From: Brachionus manjavacas
Lineage: Eukaryota; Rotifera; Eurotatoria; Ploima; Brachionidae
Length of the DNA: 64,000 bases
Direction of reading: 5' to 3'
NCBI GenBank assembly: GCA_019054805.1
Contig: JAHQIY010000006.1
Location: 62,001-126,000, forward strand
Both the position numbers and the translations under genes were made by a program. Numbering within the stretch: the stretch's first letter is position 1; every line of letters starts with the position of its first letter. Positions 22,471 through 34,795 of the stretch are shown piece after piece. Below the pieces are notes generated by a model. That model had not been told where the DNA came from and did not search any database. It saw nothing but the letters and a program-made list of their open reading frames with translations.

Positions 22471-22636
22471 CAAACTTTGATTGATTATAAAGCATGAAAA
22501 ATTCAATCATATTGAACTAAATTACATAAATTCTAAATCAGCACATTCAAATTTATAAGAAAATTTGAAAAAAAAAAATTTCTGAGGCATATTTCATATT
22601 TCACATTCATTCAACAATTATTGCCCCATATCCTTT
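22471..22636 (-). repeat. right terminal inverted repeat of the DDE transposon
   Basis: Reverse complement of the left repeat. Its inner edge repeats the last bases of the transposase gene, so the stop codon sits in a partial duplicate of the repeat. Confidence 0.88.
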
Positions 22637-22800
22637 GTATATAATAATATTTGTATATACTTTTTATTTAATAATAATATTTTAGAATCTTTCGTAAATG
22701 ATATAAATTTTTATTTCAAAGCAAAGCATTAGCAGAATTTAAAAATTCAATTCGTAAAAAAAAAAACTGAAATAATCAAAAAATTGTTATCTGCTTGCAT

Positions 22801-25800
22801 TTATTTAAATTTGGCGGAAGTAGATGCCTTCGCTTGATTGTAGTTTTCAATCCATTTTAATATAATTCTTTCTTCTTCTAATCTAGCTTTTTTCAAGGCG
22901 TCAGGATCATTTTCTTTCGGCTCGAGCAAATCTTTTTTTGAATAATTAACAAAAAATAACTTTTGTCTAAATTATTGAATATGTTTTTATTACCAGCATG
23001 ATGAGCAGCTTCTTCGATTAGTATTACAGGAAGCTTATCATTAACATATTTATAAATACCGGACCTCCAGTAAGGATCCCATACTAAAAAAATAAAATAA
23101 AAATTTGCAAAAACTTTTAATTTTCAAAGGTAATTAAAATTTGGAGTAAAATTTGAATTTTGATTATTTAAGTTATTGATTAATTATAACATTAATAGTT
23201 TTCAAACTTCGCAGAAAAATTTATTAACTTAAAAATATGATGAAATTCAGATTAAATGCAGAATTTTAAATTTTTTCTCCAAACTTTACACCACTTTTTT
23301 CAGGAGTAGTGAAGTTCAATTCGATCATTGTAATTCGGTTCTTTGCTTATAACTTTTGAATGGAATGAAATAAACTGGTTCTGCACAATGTTAAAAGCTG
23401 TAAAAAGTTAACACCCTAAGATAGAGTCTGCAAAATGGTCTGCAAATTTATGCATTTTGCACTCTATCAAGAGCTATTGTGAAGTTCATTTCAATTCGAT
23501 CTTTTCAATTCAGAAAACTTGAATAACTTTTTTACTAAAAGAGATAATTTAAATGTAAAATGCTTAATGATTAAGCAAATTTGTTTAATCTAAAAATATA
23601 TGTCTGCAAAAACTCTGCAATGTAATTGCACACTTGATTGGAATACTTTTTAAAGGCGTGCAAAATACAGAAAATTGCAGAGTTTTTTGCAGAGTCACTT
23701 TACTGCATGAAGAAAATTTTCTTTAAATTAAGCATTTGCAGAACTAGATTATCTTTTTTAGTAAAAAAGTTAATCAAGCTTTTTCTGAATTGAAAAGATC
23801 GAATTGAAACGAACTTCATAACCCCCTATTAAGAGTTAATTAAAATGAGGTGAGCTAAAACTTTGCACAATTAAAGCAGATTTAGGTCGCATGTGTAACA
23901 AACTTGTTGCAGGTTGTAACATTTTGCAGAACCACTTTATTTCATTCCATGCTAAAGTTATTAGCAAAGAACCGAATTGAAATGAACTTCAGCACCCTCT
24001 TTTTTCAAATTAATTAAAGGGCTTAAAAATGAAAAATAAAAATTCCATTTGATTCAATAATAAGTAATATTAATTTTTAATTACATCCATTGGAAAATAT
24101 TATATTTGAAAAAGACTTGTATTCTTCATGAGTAAATGCATAAGTTGTTTGATATGAATCTTTAACAGGTGTTATATTTAGTCTACTTTTGCATGAATCA
24201 TAATATTGTTCAAAACTAGTTTGGCTCTCTTCAAATATGTCGGTTTTGCCATTGAAACAGTAAGTAAAAAATCTTTCTTTGCATCCCTTCATTTTAATTA
24301 ATTAGATTAACTAAAATCTATTATTTTCGTAAAAATGCATACTAAAATTTCCATTGACAAAGCATCACGAGAAAATTCATTCTCTATGGGAATGCATTTA
24401 GTTTCACCAGTATAATTAAAGAACAACTGGATGCCATTTGATACAGAATTTAATATGTTATCTTCATCTTCTAAATTTTCGCTGGTCAACGAATTTATAA
24501 CTCTATTGCAGAAAACCTTGATACATTGAATTTTTTCATTAGATCAATTTAATTAAAATCATTAAAAAAATTAGAAGTTGATGGACATCATTGTGAGGTT
24601 GATCGCCTTAGAGAAAAAAAAATTCCTCAGAATTAAATTTAATCAGCTTGTGGCAATCAACTGGCCGTCACAAACGACGCCCAACACTAAATCAAATAGT
24701 TACTTTAACTGGTAGAGCTGGTAGTGGTTTTACTATGTTTGTTTCGTGATGATAATTAGACTGAACAATGAAAATAACTGCATCTTCTATGAGCCTTTTT
24801 AAGCTAGGAATTTCGTTTGGGCTAATTTTACTACATATTTGAAAAGCTTTGCTCAATTTCTCTAACCCTTTTTGACTTTGGCCCATTTTGTTTATTACAT
24901 TCCATACTTTGCTTACAACTAGAGGACATTCTTGATCGCTGTTTCTGAGCACATCGGTGAGAATACGGCCATAATCGTAACAATCTACTTGAGATACTGG
25001 AGCTGATGAGGCCAATGAGCCTTCAACTAGATGCGGATATTTCATTCTAAACCAGGCAGCAAGCATTCCTAGATAATTATCATCCTTCTATCAGTGTTTT
25101 AATTTTTGAATTTCTTACCTCCATAACTTCCTCCAAAAGCTATTACAGGAGAATTTTCAGCATTTTTTACATTACTCTTTATGAATTTTATAAGGTTTGC
25201 ATAATCTTTTAATACTTGGTCTAACTGCAAGTAATTGTGATACGGGTAATTATGAGATTGATTTCCAAAGGGCAATGATTCGCCAAAGTAACGGTGTTCA
25301 GCAAATACAACAAGAGCGCCAAGTTTTTCGCTCAATTGCCAAGCGAAAAACTAAATATATAATTTTTATGTGTTTAAATTAAAAATTAACATAAAAATAC
25401 AATAAATAACAGTAAGTATTTTTTTTTCACTGACCTTATTTAAAGGGATTTTGTCAACTTAATTTAATTAAGAAAATTCTTAAATGATAAAAGAGTCTCC
25501 CTACAATTTTGCCTTTTTTTACACCTTTTGCTAATAATCTACGTAAACAAAGATAAAAATTTTTGGGTGCAAATGAGAACAAGCTTTTAGAAGTTTTCAT
25601 AGTTTTCATACCGAATTGTGAATTTTAGAACGAAAAGACTGTATTGTATTAAAATTGCTATATTTTTTTCTTTTAGCTAATAAGGAAAACGATGCAGAAG
25701 CTGATACGATATTTGCAATACCCAAATTTGGTCTTTGCAAAAACTATGCAAGTTTACACACCATCATTAACTATAGATGGTGTGTAGATCAAAAGTAAAT

Positions 25801-28800
25801 TTCAAGATTTTAGCAGAAGCAAGATTTATTTTCTTTGAAATTTACATTAGTGTTTTGTCCTCGTCGGACAATTATTTAAATGAAGAAAAGTTTTGGCTCA
25901 AAAAGCTTATTTATGAATTATGTAAAAAGAATCAATTGAAAAACCCCCTTTAAGTGATTCTTTGAACACTTATTTATATCCAAAATTTGATAAGCTTAGA
26001 AATTTTTAACAAAGAAAGAAACACTAGTTGGGCGAATGCTAGTTAGTGTTTTAAAGAACATAAAATTCAGTTGCAATAAAGTGAGGAAGTTGAAATTAGA
26101 AAATTGAATAAATGTAAATACATATATAAATATATATATTTTATTTATTTATTTAAAAAATAATTTGGGAAAAATCTCCTGGCTGTTTGGAATGAATATT
26201 AATTCTCCCTTTCAGCCACATTAGCGTTAATTTTGGGAATTGTAAAAGTTATTTTTGATTTTTTAAAAAATTGAAAAAACACATAAATTAGAGCAAAAAG
26301 TAAATGTTATACAAAAAATTGAATAATTTTGAATTAATTAAATTAAATATTCTTGAAAAATTGCTTGAAAAATAAAAATTGTAATAATATATAAAAAAAT
26401 TATATAAATATATATAAAAAACAAGCAAGTAATTTAAATTTGTGATTGAAGCTAAACTGCGACATCACAATCAGCTCAAACATTCCATTGTATGGCAATA
26501 GTGATCTAAAATTGTTATTTTTTCTAACTTCAAACAAATTAAATTCTTTTTAACTAACATTTTAGCTAGAGAGAAAGTCTTTTAGCTATTACAAACAATT
26601 AAGCAGCAATCCTATTTATTTGAAAGTATTTATTTGAAAATTAGTTCGAAAAAAAATAATAAAATTTGATTTCTACTTTTTATTGGCAATAAAGATAATC
26701 AGTGATGGGAGATTTCTCTTTAGTTTAGCTTACTAAAAATTGCTTACATTTCAGCCAAAAAAATCAATTGAAAAAAATCAAATAAAAATTATTTTAAAAT
26801 AAAGGTTTTGTTGAATTGTTAAAGAACAGAAAAAAATGTAAAAAAATTGAATAACTTTGGCAAATTGAAATTTCAAATCAAATTTTACGATTAAAACGAT
26901 CATTTAAATTTTCAAAATTTAATTAATCTAGTTATTTTGATAATTTTAAAGAAATAAATACTAAACATTACTTGACATATAATGTCTAATAATGGTTCAT
27001 TATCAAATTAACATCAAAAAATAAATGATTTCTAATTTATTTAACAAAAACAATCAACAATTTAAATAATTCATGTGAAATTAATTCAAAAATTCAAATT
27101 TATAACTTTTATATCCACTCATTGATACTTAAATAATGTTAAGTAAGTTTTCATTAAAATCAATCAAAATATTTAAACTTATTAAAGTTCGATCAAAAGG
27201 ATCATTTTAAAATTTTAAAAATGAAAATAAACTTGACATGACATGTCAAGTAAATGCTTTGGAAAAAGTGTATTTCTTTTCTATTATTAAAAAAAAATAT
27301 AACGATTTATATTTGATCTTTTGATCATGATTCTTTTGTACTAAACTTCACAAAACCAAAATAAAAGCATCAAAAAATTTTGACTTTCGTTTTTTTTATT
27401 TGAACTTTTTATGGACTTATTGTCTAATTAATTTGACTAAACTAATGTTGGTTTAACTAAAAATTAGTCGAATAAAATTTAGTTAAAAACTAAAAACAAT
27501 TTATTTATTTGTTAACTGTACCGAGCTAAAGCTCCTTCAGAATAAAAATAAAAAATAAAAAATTAAGTTAAGTAAAATTAAAAATTAAAAAAAGTTAAGT
27601 AAAATAAAATCAAAAAATAAGGAAAAAAAAAAAAATATAATAAAGTTTGTAAGAGTTAATAACCTGGAATAAAAAAATAGATATATGATAAAGAGAGTTT
27701 TAGGTCATTCAGGTTTACATAGTTAAGGTTTCAGGAAAAAAAGAGGAAATTGTATGGTAGCAATTACACAATGGAGTTGGGTATTCGATATTTCTTGATT
27801 CGAAACCCGCTTTGTATTCATCCACCAGTCTGACAACCAATGGAATGGAATTACTCAGTCCTGTCCCAACATATCTCTCACTCAACTCAAGAAGTCGATT
27901 CGAGACTGTCAGTAATTTAAGTTTATTAAAAGCTTCATGTTGCACGATGTTGAAGGGAGTATCATATTTTAACTTAAGGATAGATCTAACTGCTGTATTC
28001 TGAATTGCTTGTAGTTTTTTGATATTATTTTCTGAAAATGAATTCAAGCAAGGAAACGAATAGTCTAGAATTGAACCAACTAAAGATTTATAAAGATTTC
28101 CCAACGTTTTTTGATTAAGATCCCATTTTTTGTTTGACAGAATCTTAATTAGATTTAGCCTTGTATTGCAACGTTCTTTTATTTCGTCAACCAGTGTATT
28201 AAAATTTAATTTAGAATCAAATTTAATACCTAGAAACTTGATTTCTTTTTGGCTCACTATTCTATTCTCAAAAATTCTTAAGTTTTTAAGATTATCACTC
28301 TCTTTTTAGTACCTAGAGAAGACAACTGAACACGACTTTTCAACTGACATCTTCATTTTCCACTTAATTAGCCATTGTTCTAGCTCGTTGGTGCATTTAT
28401 TTATCTTATTTTCAAGATTCCCCTTTTTGTTGTAAATAAAAAAAGTAACTAGATCATCTGCAAAAAGAAGAGAGTATTCATTATTTTTTTTGTTTCTTTT
28501 AGGGATATCATTAATATAAATGCTAAATAAAAGAGGACTAATAACTGAGCCTTGAGGAACACCTGCAGTTATTTGATATTCGTCGCTCAAGTAGTCATTC
28601 ACATTCACCCTAAATGTCCTTGAGTCTAAGAAGGATCTAATCCAGTTAATTAAGTATTGTGGTGGATTTATTTTTATTAATTTATAAATTAAACCTTCGT
28701 GCCAAACCCTATCAAAGGTTTTAGAAATATCAAAGAAAAGGGAACAAACTCTTTTCTTTCTATTAAATGACTCAACAATTTTTTGAATCAAAAAGTAAAG

Positions 28801-30277
28801 AATATCGGAAGTTCTCCGATGTTTCCTAAATCCTGATTGTTCCTGGATAAGTAATAAATATTTTTCTAAAAAATTGTAGAGTCTTGTGTAGATTATACGC
28901 TCAAGTAATTTTCCTAGGCAACTTGTTATACTGATTGGTCTATAGTTTGAAGGATCTTGTGGAGAAGATGCATTTTTTGAATCATAGTTATGTTCGCAGT
29001 TTTCCATGATTTTGGAATAATACCATGTCGCAGAGATAAGTTAAAAAGTTTTGAGATTTCTATTAAGGAATTTATTGGTAAATTTTTAAGCATTAGATTA
29101 TGTATTTGGTCAGGTCCTGAGGCCGCTTCAGTCTTCAGTCTTTTTAAAGCCAGTATAAGTTCGTAAAAACAAAATTACTAAATTAGTTTTGTTAAGACCC
29201 ATCACTAACGATAATTAAATTAAAGACTACCAATTAATTTGTATAAAACAATTATTGTTAAGAAAAAATTCTCAATAGACAAATGACAATATTTTAATTA
29301 TTGAAATTCAGTTAATTCCATAAGCATCAACTAAATATCAAAAAATTCACCAAAAAAATATAACGAATCTTTTAACTTAAATTGAAAACATTTAAATGAA
29401 AGCAGCAATCAGCTTCATAAAATTAAGACAAAAGCAAATGTTTTCCTTTACAATTACCGTATTTCCTCAAATAGAAGAAAGTTCGGTCATCAAAGGATTT
29501 CTTCTATTCGAAAATTTTTCACTCCCATAATGTGACTCAATTAAAAGAAATTAATAGCTATTTTTTTCTTCTATTAAAAACTAGAAAAATGCATGTTTTA
29601 CATGAGAGATGATTCATAAATTTTCTTTTAAACAAGACACATATTCTCTAGAAAAATAACTCAAATAAAGGAAAATTTTTGACTCAAATACAAGCAAGTT
29701 TCTTCTATTTGTGGTTACTTCTATTTAAGAGTAAAATACGGTAAAATCAATTATTTGCATCTTAACCTTGTATGAAAAACTCAGCTTTAATTCCTACACT
29801 TTAATAATTAATTTTCCCGATTATAAACCTATTAATAAAAAGCAGACAAAAAATTAAAAATTTAATAATCAATCATTTTTTTAAAAACGGATTATAATTT
29901 TTGTCAAATCACCAAAAAAAATCTTTAGCCGTAATTTATTTTTGGAATTTAAAAATCTTACATTTTCATGACATAAACTAACTATATCAGCTTCATAACC
30001 GGTACAAAACATAATGGGACTTCCTTTACCTTTGAAATACTTATCATATATGATGTATCTGTGCTGAAAAAAAATTTGTTGATTTGAATCATAGTTAAAG
30101 TTATCAACCTAAACATTTATTTTAAGTAAAACTTTTTAAATTATTTGCTCTAGATTTTACTTTTTGATTAAAAAATTTTATGCTTCTGCAATTTTCTATA
30201 ATTTGTTCATTTGATATCGAATAATAATTTTTCATCAGATTAATTAGAACAAAATTAAAAAATAGAAAATTCCTCAT
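22801..30277 (-). CDS. S28 family serine carboxypeptidase (Pro-X carboxypeptidase / DPP7-like), eight exons
   Basis: Exons: 30277-30161, 30063-29962, 25350-25119, 25068-24704, 24516-24343, 24286-24085, 23083-22994, 22931-22801. Every join is GT..AG and phase-consistent, giving about 470 aa, normal for the family. The N-terminus is a short hydrophobic signal peptide (MRNFLFFNFVLINL), so the product is secreted or lysosomal. Landmarks: HRYIIYDKYF, FAEHRYFGESLPFG, nucleophile Ser in FGGSYGGMLAAWFRMKYPH, PLPALPVK|VFCN, SNIIFSNG|LWDPYW with the catalytic Asp, and EEAAHHADL with the catalytic His. It would cleave after or near proline at peptide ends. Intron 2 is 4.6 kb and carries a sense-oriented LINE; intron 6 is 1.0 kb and carries nested foldback repeats; the rest are 50-190 bp. 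The exon 1 end is less certain because the usual YFxQxxDHF motif is poorly conserved. PRCP and DPP7 cannot be told apart here. Confidence 0.88.
23303..23996. repeat. nested foldback repeats in intron 6 of the carboxypeptidase
   Basis: The outer arms (about 23303-23395 and 23915-23996) and inner arms (about 23465-23550 and 23745-23836) are each inverted repeats. Both pairs share a terminal block like GAAGTTCATTTCAATTCG, followed in the inner pair by ATCTTTTCAATTCAGAAAA. The simplest reading is one element inserted into an older copy of its own family. No coding sequence. Confidence 0.8.
25351..27499 (-). other. intron 2 of the carboxypeptidase, LINE-free part
   Basis: A/T-rich intronic sequence downstream (minus strand) of the LINE. 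Apart from short hairpin-like runs I see no gene. The upstream part of the same intron, 29166-29961, is likewise featureless. Confidence 0.45.
27500..29165 (-). mobile_element. 5'-truncated jockey-like LINE, reverse transcriptase relic
   Basis: Reads on the minus strand from about 29165 (LKRLKTEAASGPDQIHNLML) through a frameshift near 28985 into the RT domain at 29007-28306: NYRPISITSCLGKLLERI, EQSGFRKHRRTSDI, AGVPQGSVISPLL, active site LLFADDLVTF. A single TAA near 28304 separates it from the in-frame C-terminal part at 28257-27715 (QKEIKFLGIKFDSKLNF; NTAVRSILKLKYDTPFN). A T/A-rich 3' UTR, the family hairpin (27516-27540) and an AAAT tail (27499-27512) complete the 3' end. It lies in sense orientation inside intron 2 of the carboxypeptidase. 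The endonuclease part is missing, typical of 5' truncation. Confidence 0.87.
27516..27540 (-). repeat. LINE 3'-terminal hairpin, copy 2
   Basis: On the minus strand: CTG AAG GAGC TTTA GCTC GGTA CAG, followed by an AAAT-type tail. Confidence 0.8.
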
Positions 30278-32198
30278 TTTTTTAAAGAGAATATTTTTTT
30301 CATATTTTTTTTAAGTCAATTTTATATCAAATTTTATTTCAAATTGATATGACAAAACATTATTCTATAACAAATAGAATTTAATTATGCTAAACAATTG
30401 TTTTAAAGTTTATCTAAATAAAAATATGATATTTTTGATTAGAATTCTTTTTTATTTAAATTTTTTCAAAGCAATTTTCTTTTTTTAAACTTTTTAGTGT
30501 TTTATATTAGATAAAAAATTGAAACTTTTGTTAAACAATTGTAAAGAAAATGGCCTTTTACAAAATAATCAAATTAATGACCTTTTGATAATCTGTTTTA
30601 AAGTGATGTTTCTCTTTAAATTTAAATAATTTTATTTATATGAAGATTTAGATTATTTAAACAAAAATATTTTGATTTTTTAAATTTAGCAATCATTAAA
30701 AAGAATTAAAAGGTTATATATATATATATTTGTTTTTCTTAAAAGAGATTAATTTTAGTCTATTTTTTAAAAAGATATAACATAAGTCTTTTAATTTTTT
30801 TTACTCTGTAACACCTGATGTTATATTGAAGAACATTGCTTCATCAAGATTTTTAATAAATGGAATTCTTTTTCAAAGTATTATAATTAAATTTAGATTG
30901 AATCATTTTAAATTATTAAGTATTGATGGATTTTGCATCTATACAGGATATGCACGTCTTCTTTATTTAAAAGACATTTTTTTAATCATTTTTAATTCTT
31001 TACTGTATCCTTAATTTATTTACAAGATTTAGATTTTTATAAGAAATAAATTTTTAAAATAGAATAGATAAATTATTTATGAAATGGTAAAATTTAAGGC
31101 AATTTTATTTCAACTAAAAGCTAACTTAGCTTGAAAACCGCATCATCTAACTAGATTCCATAGATGATCAATTCAAAACATCATTTCAGCTTCAAGAGTT
31201 TATCTTTAGAGTAAAGTAAAATTTTTGTTTAATTCTCAATTTGCTCTTTTTGTTCAAAAATTTCAATTGCGCAATTTAATTGCATTGCAATTTGGTAATT
31301 ATTTTAAAATGAAATTTGAAAATTTTAAAAGTTAAAAAATTGTGTAAATATGCAACGCAATTAATATTTCGCAATTAAAATAAAAAAATAAAAAATTGAA
31401 AATTGAACAAAAATTTTACTTTGCCATTTTTAGATATTTAAATAAATCTTTGAATTAATTTAAAAAATATTAATGAAACGTACTTTGCATTTCATGAAGA
31501 TTTAAAAAATAAAATAATTTGGAGCATATTTTTTATAAACCCATTGGTAAAATCGATTTTTAAATTTTAATGAATTAGCTTATTTTTCGCAAGGAAAGAT
31601 CTATATTTTCATTTAGTTACTCATGTGGAATTTAATATTTGAATTTTATTTTTTAATTTTATTTTGAATGATAGATATAAATGTTTTGAAATAAAATTAA
31701 AAATTTTAATTAAACTTTACAAAAAACGAAAAGCAAAAAATAAAAATAATTTTTTTTATTATGCATTTGATGCAGCATCAAAAATTAAGAAAATAAGATA
31801 TTAGAAAGATTGATTTTTTATTATTTCGATTTTTTTATTAACTAAATTTTGTTCTGGTGCGGCATTATTGTTTTAAACTTTAATAAATATGAAGTTTAAA
31901 AAGTCGATTTTTTCAAGATTTTGAATTGATGAAATGAAAATTTAAATAAAATTTTGAAAAAACAAAATAGACCGAAAAATTGATTTTCAATTATTATTTT
32001 TAATTTCTTTGATTATGCATCTAAATAATTGCTACACCCTTACTTTAAAAATGTATTAGCAGGTAGACTTAAATAAAATCTATTTATAAATTTTGATTAT
32101 TTACGTCACGTTTTTATATGCCACTGTTACTTAGCTACGTTAGTTTTTATTTTAAAATAAAGCCGATGCAATATTAAATAAAAAAATAATTTCTAACA
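30278..32198. other. intergenic AT-rich sequence with one weak inverted-repeat element
   Basis: Contains a (TA)n run at 30717-30731 and the repeat described at 31150-31430. No gene with coding-like composition seen; a 62-codon frame at 30826 has no supporting features. Confidence 0.4.
31150..31430. repeat. short inverted-repeat element, copy A
   Basis: Inner arms share AAAGTAAAATTTTTGTTTAATT near 31212-31235 with its near reverse complement near 31400-31425. Its left part (GATCAATTCAAAACATCATTTCAGC and on to GTTTATCTTTAGA) resembles 55900-55950, indicating a dispersed family. Confidence 0.5.
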
Positions 32199-32987
32199 AT
32201 GTACGGAAAAAAGTATATTTATCGAGATACTGATGATGAAGAATCTGACGAAAATTCGAATGATTCAGAAGATAACTTTTTCTATAGAAAATATGACAAA
32301 GATCAGGATTCAGATGATGATGACCATGTTGCATCAGGAAAAGATTATGACGAAGACTTGTTAGATGCTTTTGGTAGTTTAAATTTAAATAAGACAGATC
32401 AAACAAAAAAAAAGAGAAATAATCGAACAAGAATAAATAATGAAAGTTTCAGTGAAGATGAACTTAATAAAAGTGTATGGAAAATGATAGAAGAACATAC
32501 TGAGAAAAAAATCAAGTCCTATTTAGAACTAAGCCGATGTAAAAAACATAAAACTCCTTTTAAAAAAGGTGCTAGTCATCAAGATAGAAAAGGTAGAATA
32601 GATCAAAAAAAAAAATATGACACCAGTTCTTCTGAAGGTTTAGAATATTGCGTAAAACCAGGAGTAATGCTGAAAGATTGTACAGACATTGATGCATCTC
32701 ACTTGATGGGGATTAACAATGATGGTTTTGATAAAGAATTAATAAATAAAATTTCAATTACAAATCCATTGCCTAGTTGTTTCAACAATGGTCCTGAAAA
32801 AATGCTAGAAAACTTTCTCCTTAGTTTAATAAATGATAGGGAAAATTGGAATGATTTAGATAGGCCGAGAAAAATTTTTATTGATAAAATAACTAAAACA
32901 GAGAAATATCCCGAAAAGATAAAATCTCTTTACATTAATAATATAGAAAGAATTAAATATCGCAATGGAAGTTTATTTTACGATTGA
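32199..32987 (+). CDS. acidic orphan protein, single exon
   Basis: 262 aa from ATG 32199. Residues 1-60 are strongly acidic (DDEESDEN, DQDSDDDDH), then basic (QTKKKRNNRTR and, around 110-140, many Lys/Arg/His). The C-terminal 100 residues are less biased (DASHLMGINNDGF, LPSCFNNGPEKMLENFLLSL, RPRKIFIDKI) and look like a folded helical domain. No signal peptide or membrane segment. I do not recognise a family; a gag-like or accessory protein of an unseen element is as possible as a host gene. The long open frame, in a region where random frames are short, supports it being real. Confidence 0.55.
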   Translation: MYGKKYIYRDTDDEESDENSNDSEDNFFYRKYDKDQDSDDDDHVASGKDYDEDLLDAFGSLNLNKTDQTKKKRNNRTRINNESFSEDELNKSVWKMIEEHTEKKIKSYLELSRCKKHKTPFKKGASHQDRKGRIDQKKKYDTSSSEGLEYCVKPGVMLKDCTDIDASHLMGINNDGFDKELINKISITNPLPSCFNNGPEKMLENFLLSLINDRENWNDLDRPRKIFIDKITKTEKYPEKIKSLYINNIERIKYRNGSLFYD

Positions 32988-34037
32988 AAATTTTTTAATT
33001 GAAGATTTATTTTTATTTGAATGAAAGAATTAATTGTTTTATTTTAATCTAAATTTTCCAACAATAACTTTTTGAAAAAATGGTTCATAGAAAATTTGGG
33101 TTTTATTCGATTTCATTAGAAAAATCTATTTAATTTTTTAATTTTCTGATTATTCTTGAATGCAGCATACAAAAATTACGATTTAAAGCTAATTTTGATT
33201 CGACTCAAATTATCTATCAGATAATATCAGAAATTAACATTTCTTTGACATTTATTAAGTAAGTACTTACTTTTAGTTTTATTGAATATCAATGTGAAAC
33301 GTTTTAATGAAATTTGTCTTTGCATTCATTCATTTTAACTGTCAGAATAAATAATCTAATTTGAAAGAAATAACTTTAATATTGAATAATTTAGTAGGTT
33401 TTTTAAAAAAAATTTTTAATATTTTTAAGTCTTATTTGGAAAAATAATTTGATACAATTAAAAAATTAGGTTTGAGTAATTCGCAATTACTTAATCCAAA
33501 AAAAATTACAAAATTAAAAATTTTTAGTTTAGCAGCATCATTTTTGGACAATAAAGTTATACAAATTTAAATTTTTATGAATTTATCTTAAATTTTAAAT
33601 AAAAAATTTTCCCTTAATTACAATTTTTCCAAAATTATGGTAAATTTTCCACAAATATCTATACTAATCTTTAAATATGCTGCTCTATTTTACTATGACC
33701 TTAAAGTTATCAAAAATTGCCAAAATTAAGAATAAAACTTTTATTCAAGTTACAAGATTTATCCAGAGTTACCAAAATATGATCTCGAGCCGAACATTGT
33801 TTGAGTTTATTTTTTTTTATTTAATTAAATTTTACCATTCGAAGTCGTAAAAAACTTGAAACCGCTGCATCAATATTAAATCTGTCTATAAATAAAAAAA
33901 TAAGACCTAAAGCGACTTTATTTGAAATAAGTCAACTTTTCAACATGATTTAAGACCAAGGCCGAGTCCCAAAATCGTCAGAAACAGCAAGTCTAACTAT
34001 CGTCTTATTAGTATAACAACTTATTATTTACATTTTA
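32988..34037. other. AT-rich spacer
   Basis: No gene recognised. A short GC-richer patch at 33955-34010 has no open frame. Confidence 0.4.
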
Positions 34038-34135
34038 ATATTATTATTATTATTATTATTATTATAAAAAAGCTACAGCAAGACTAGCTTGCGGAGGCGT
34101 CCTACATGAGAGGTCGCCTATGGTAGCTCGTTGCA
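34038..34135 (-). repeat. 3' tail of a second LINE-like family with (TAA)n
   Basis: On the minus strand a conserved block (GCAACGAGCTACCATAG...GCCTCCGCAAGCT...TTGCTGTAGC) is followed by an A/T stretch and about nine TAA repeats. The same block, lacking about 22 bp, precedes a TTTATTTATTATTATT tail at 56525-56605. A shared end block plus short tandem tail is what LINE or SINE 3' ends look like. No coding sequence remains. Confidence 0.5.
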
Positions 34136-34171
34136 CATAATGAGACAAATGATAAATGAGACATATGATTT

Positions 34172-34664
34172 AATTTTTTGTGTTTGAATTACAAAATGTA
34201 TCCAATGTTGAAATAACATTAAAAAAGTGCGATGTTTCAAATTATTTTCTAAGTCTCAAATAAAAAAATAATTTTAAGTTAATATTGCAAGCATTTTCAT
34301 ATTTGAAATTTGACTCTTTAGTGAAATAGAATGAGTTTAATTTTTATTTTAAAATCTGAAAAAAATATTGGAATTTTTTTTTAATTTTTAAATAATTCAT
34401 CTATTTATTTTTTCCCGAGCAATTGCTCATTCAGACTAGAAACATATGACAAAACAAAAAATATAGTTAAATAATATAAAATTAAATAAAAAAAATATCT
34501 ATGTCTTTGTCTATTTCTATTTTCTATCTTATTTTTATCATAACATTAGCTTTTTTAAAATTAAATGAACTAATAGTTCATAAAATTTTTGAAACATCGC
34601 AATTTTTCAATGTTAATTCAACATTGGATACATTTTGTAGTTCAAATACAAAAAATTAAAACAT
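34172..34664. repeat. about 490-bp inverted-repeat (MITE-like) element
   Basis: About 70-bp arms: left 34172-34237 (ACAAAATGTATCCAATGTTG and GCGATGTTTCAAA), right 34592-34664 carrying their reverse complement. The centre is A/T-rich without coding sequence. Confidence 0.75.
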
Positions 34665-34795
34665 ATATATTTAAAAATTAGCACTTATTTTGCTTGTTGT
34701 TCCAAAAATTCAATCTTTTTTGAAAATTTTCTTTTTTCATCAAAACTGAAATCAAAAAAATGTTAGAATTAATTAATTTTGATTACAAAATATTA

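Larger units (their letters stand above)
20359..22636 (+). mobile_element. complete DDE_Tnp_4 (Harbinger/ISL2EU-like) DNA transposon
   Basis: A 2.28-kb element with near-perfect terminal inverted repeats of about 165 bp around one transposase gene. The outer ends read AAAGGATATGGGGC. I could not assign a target-site duplication with confidence. All expected parts are present, so it may be recently or currently mobile. Confidence 0.85.

Noticed and set aside
30826-31014. 62-codon plus-strand frame
   Set aside because: No homology words, no splice context and composition like the surrounding A/T-rich DNA.
34038-34066. (ATT)n run as a stand-alone microsatellite
   Set aside because: Better explained as the tail of the LINE-like end block next to it.
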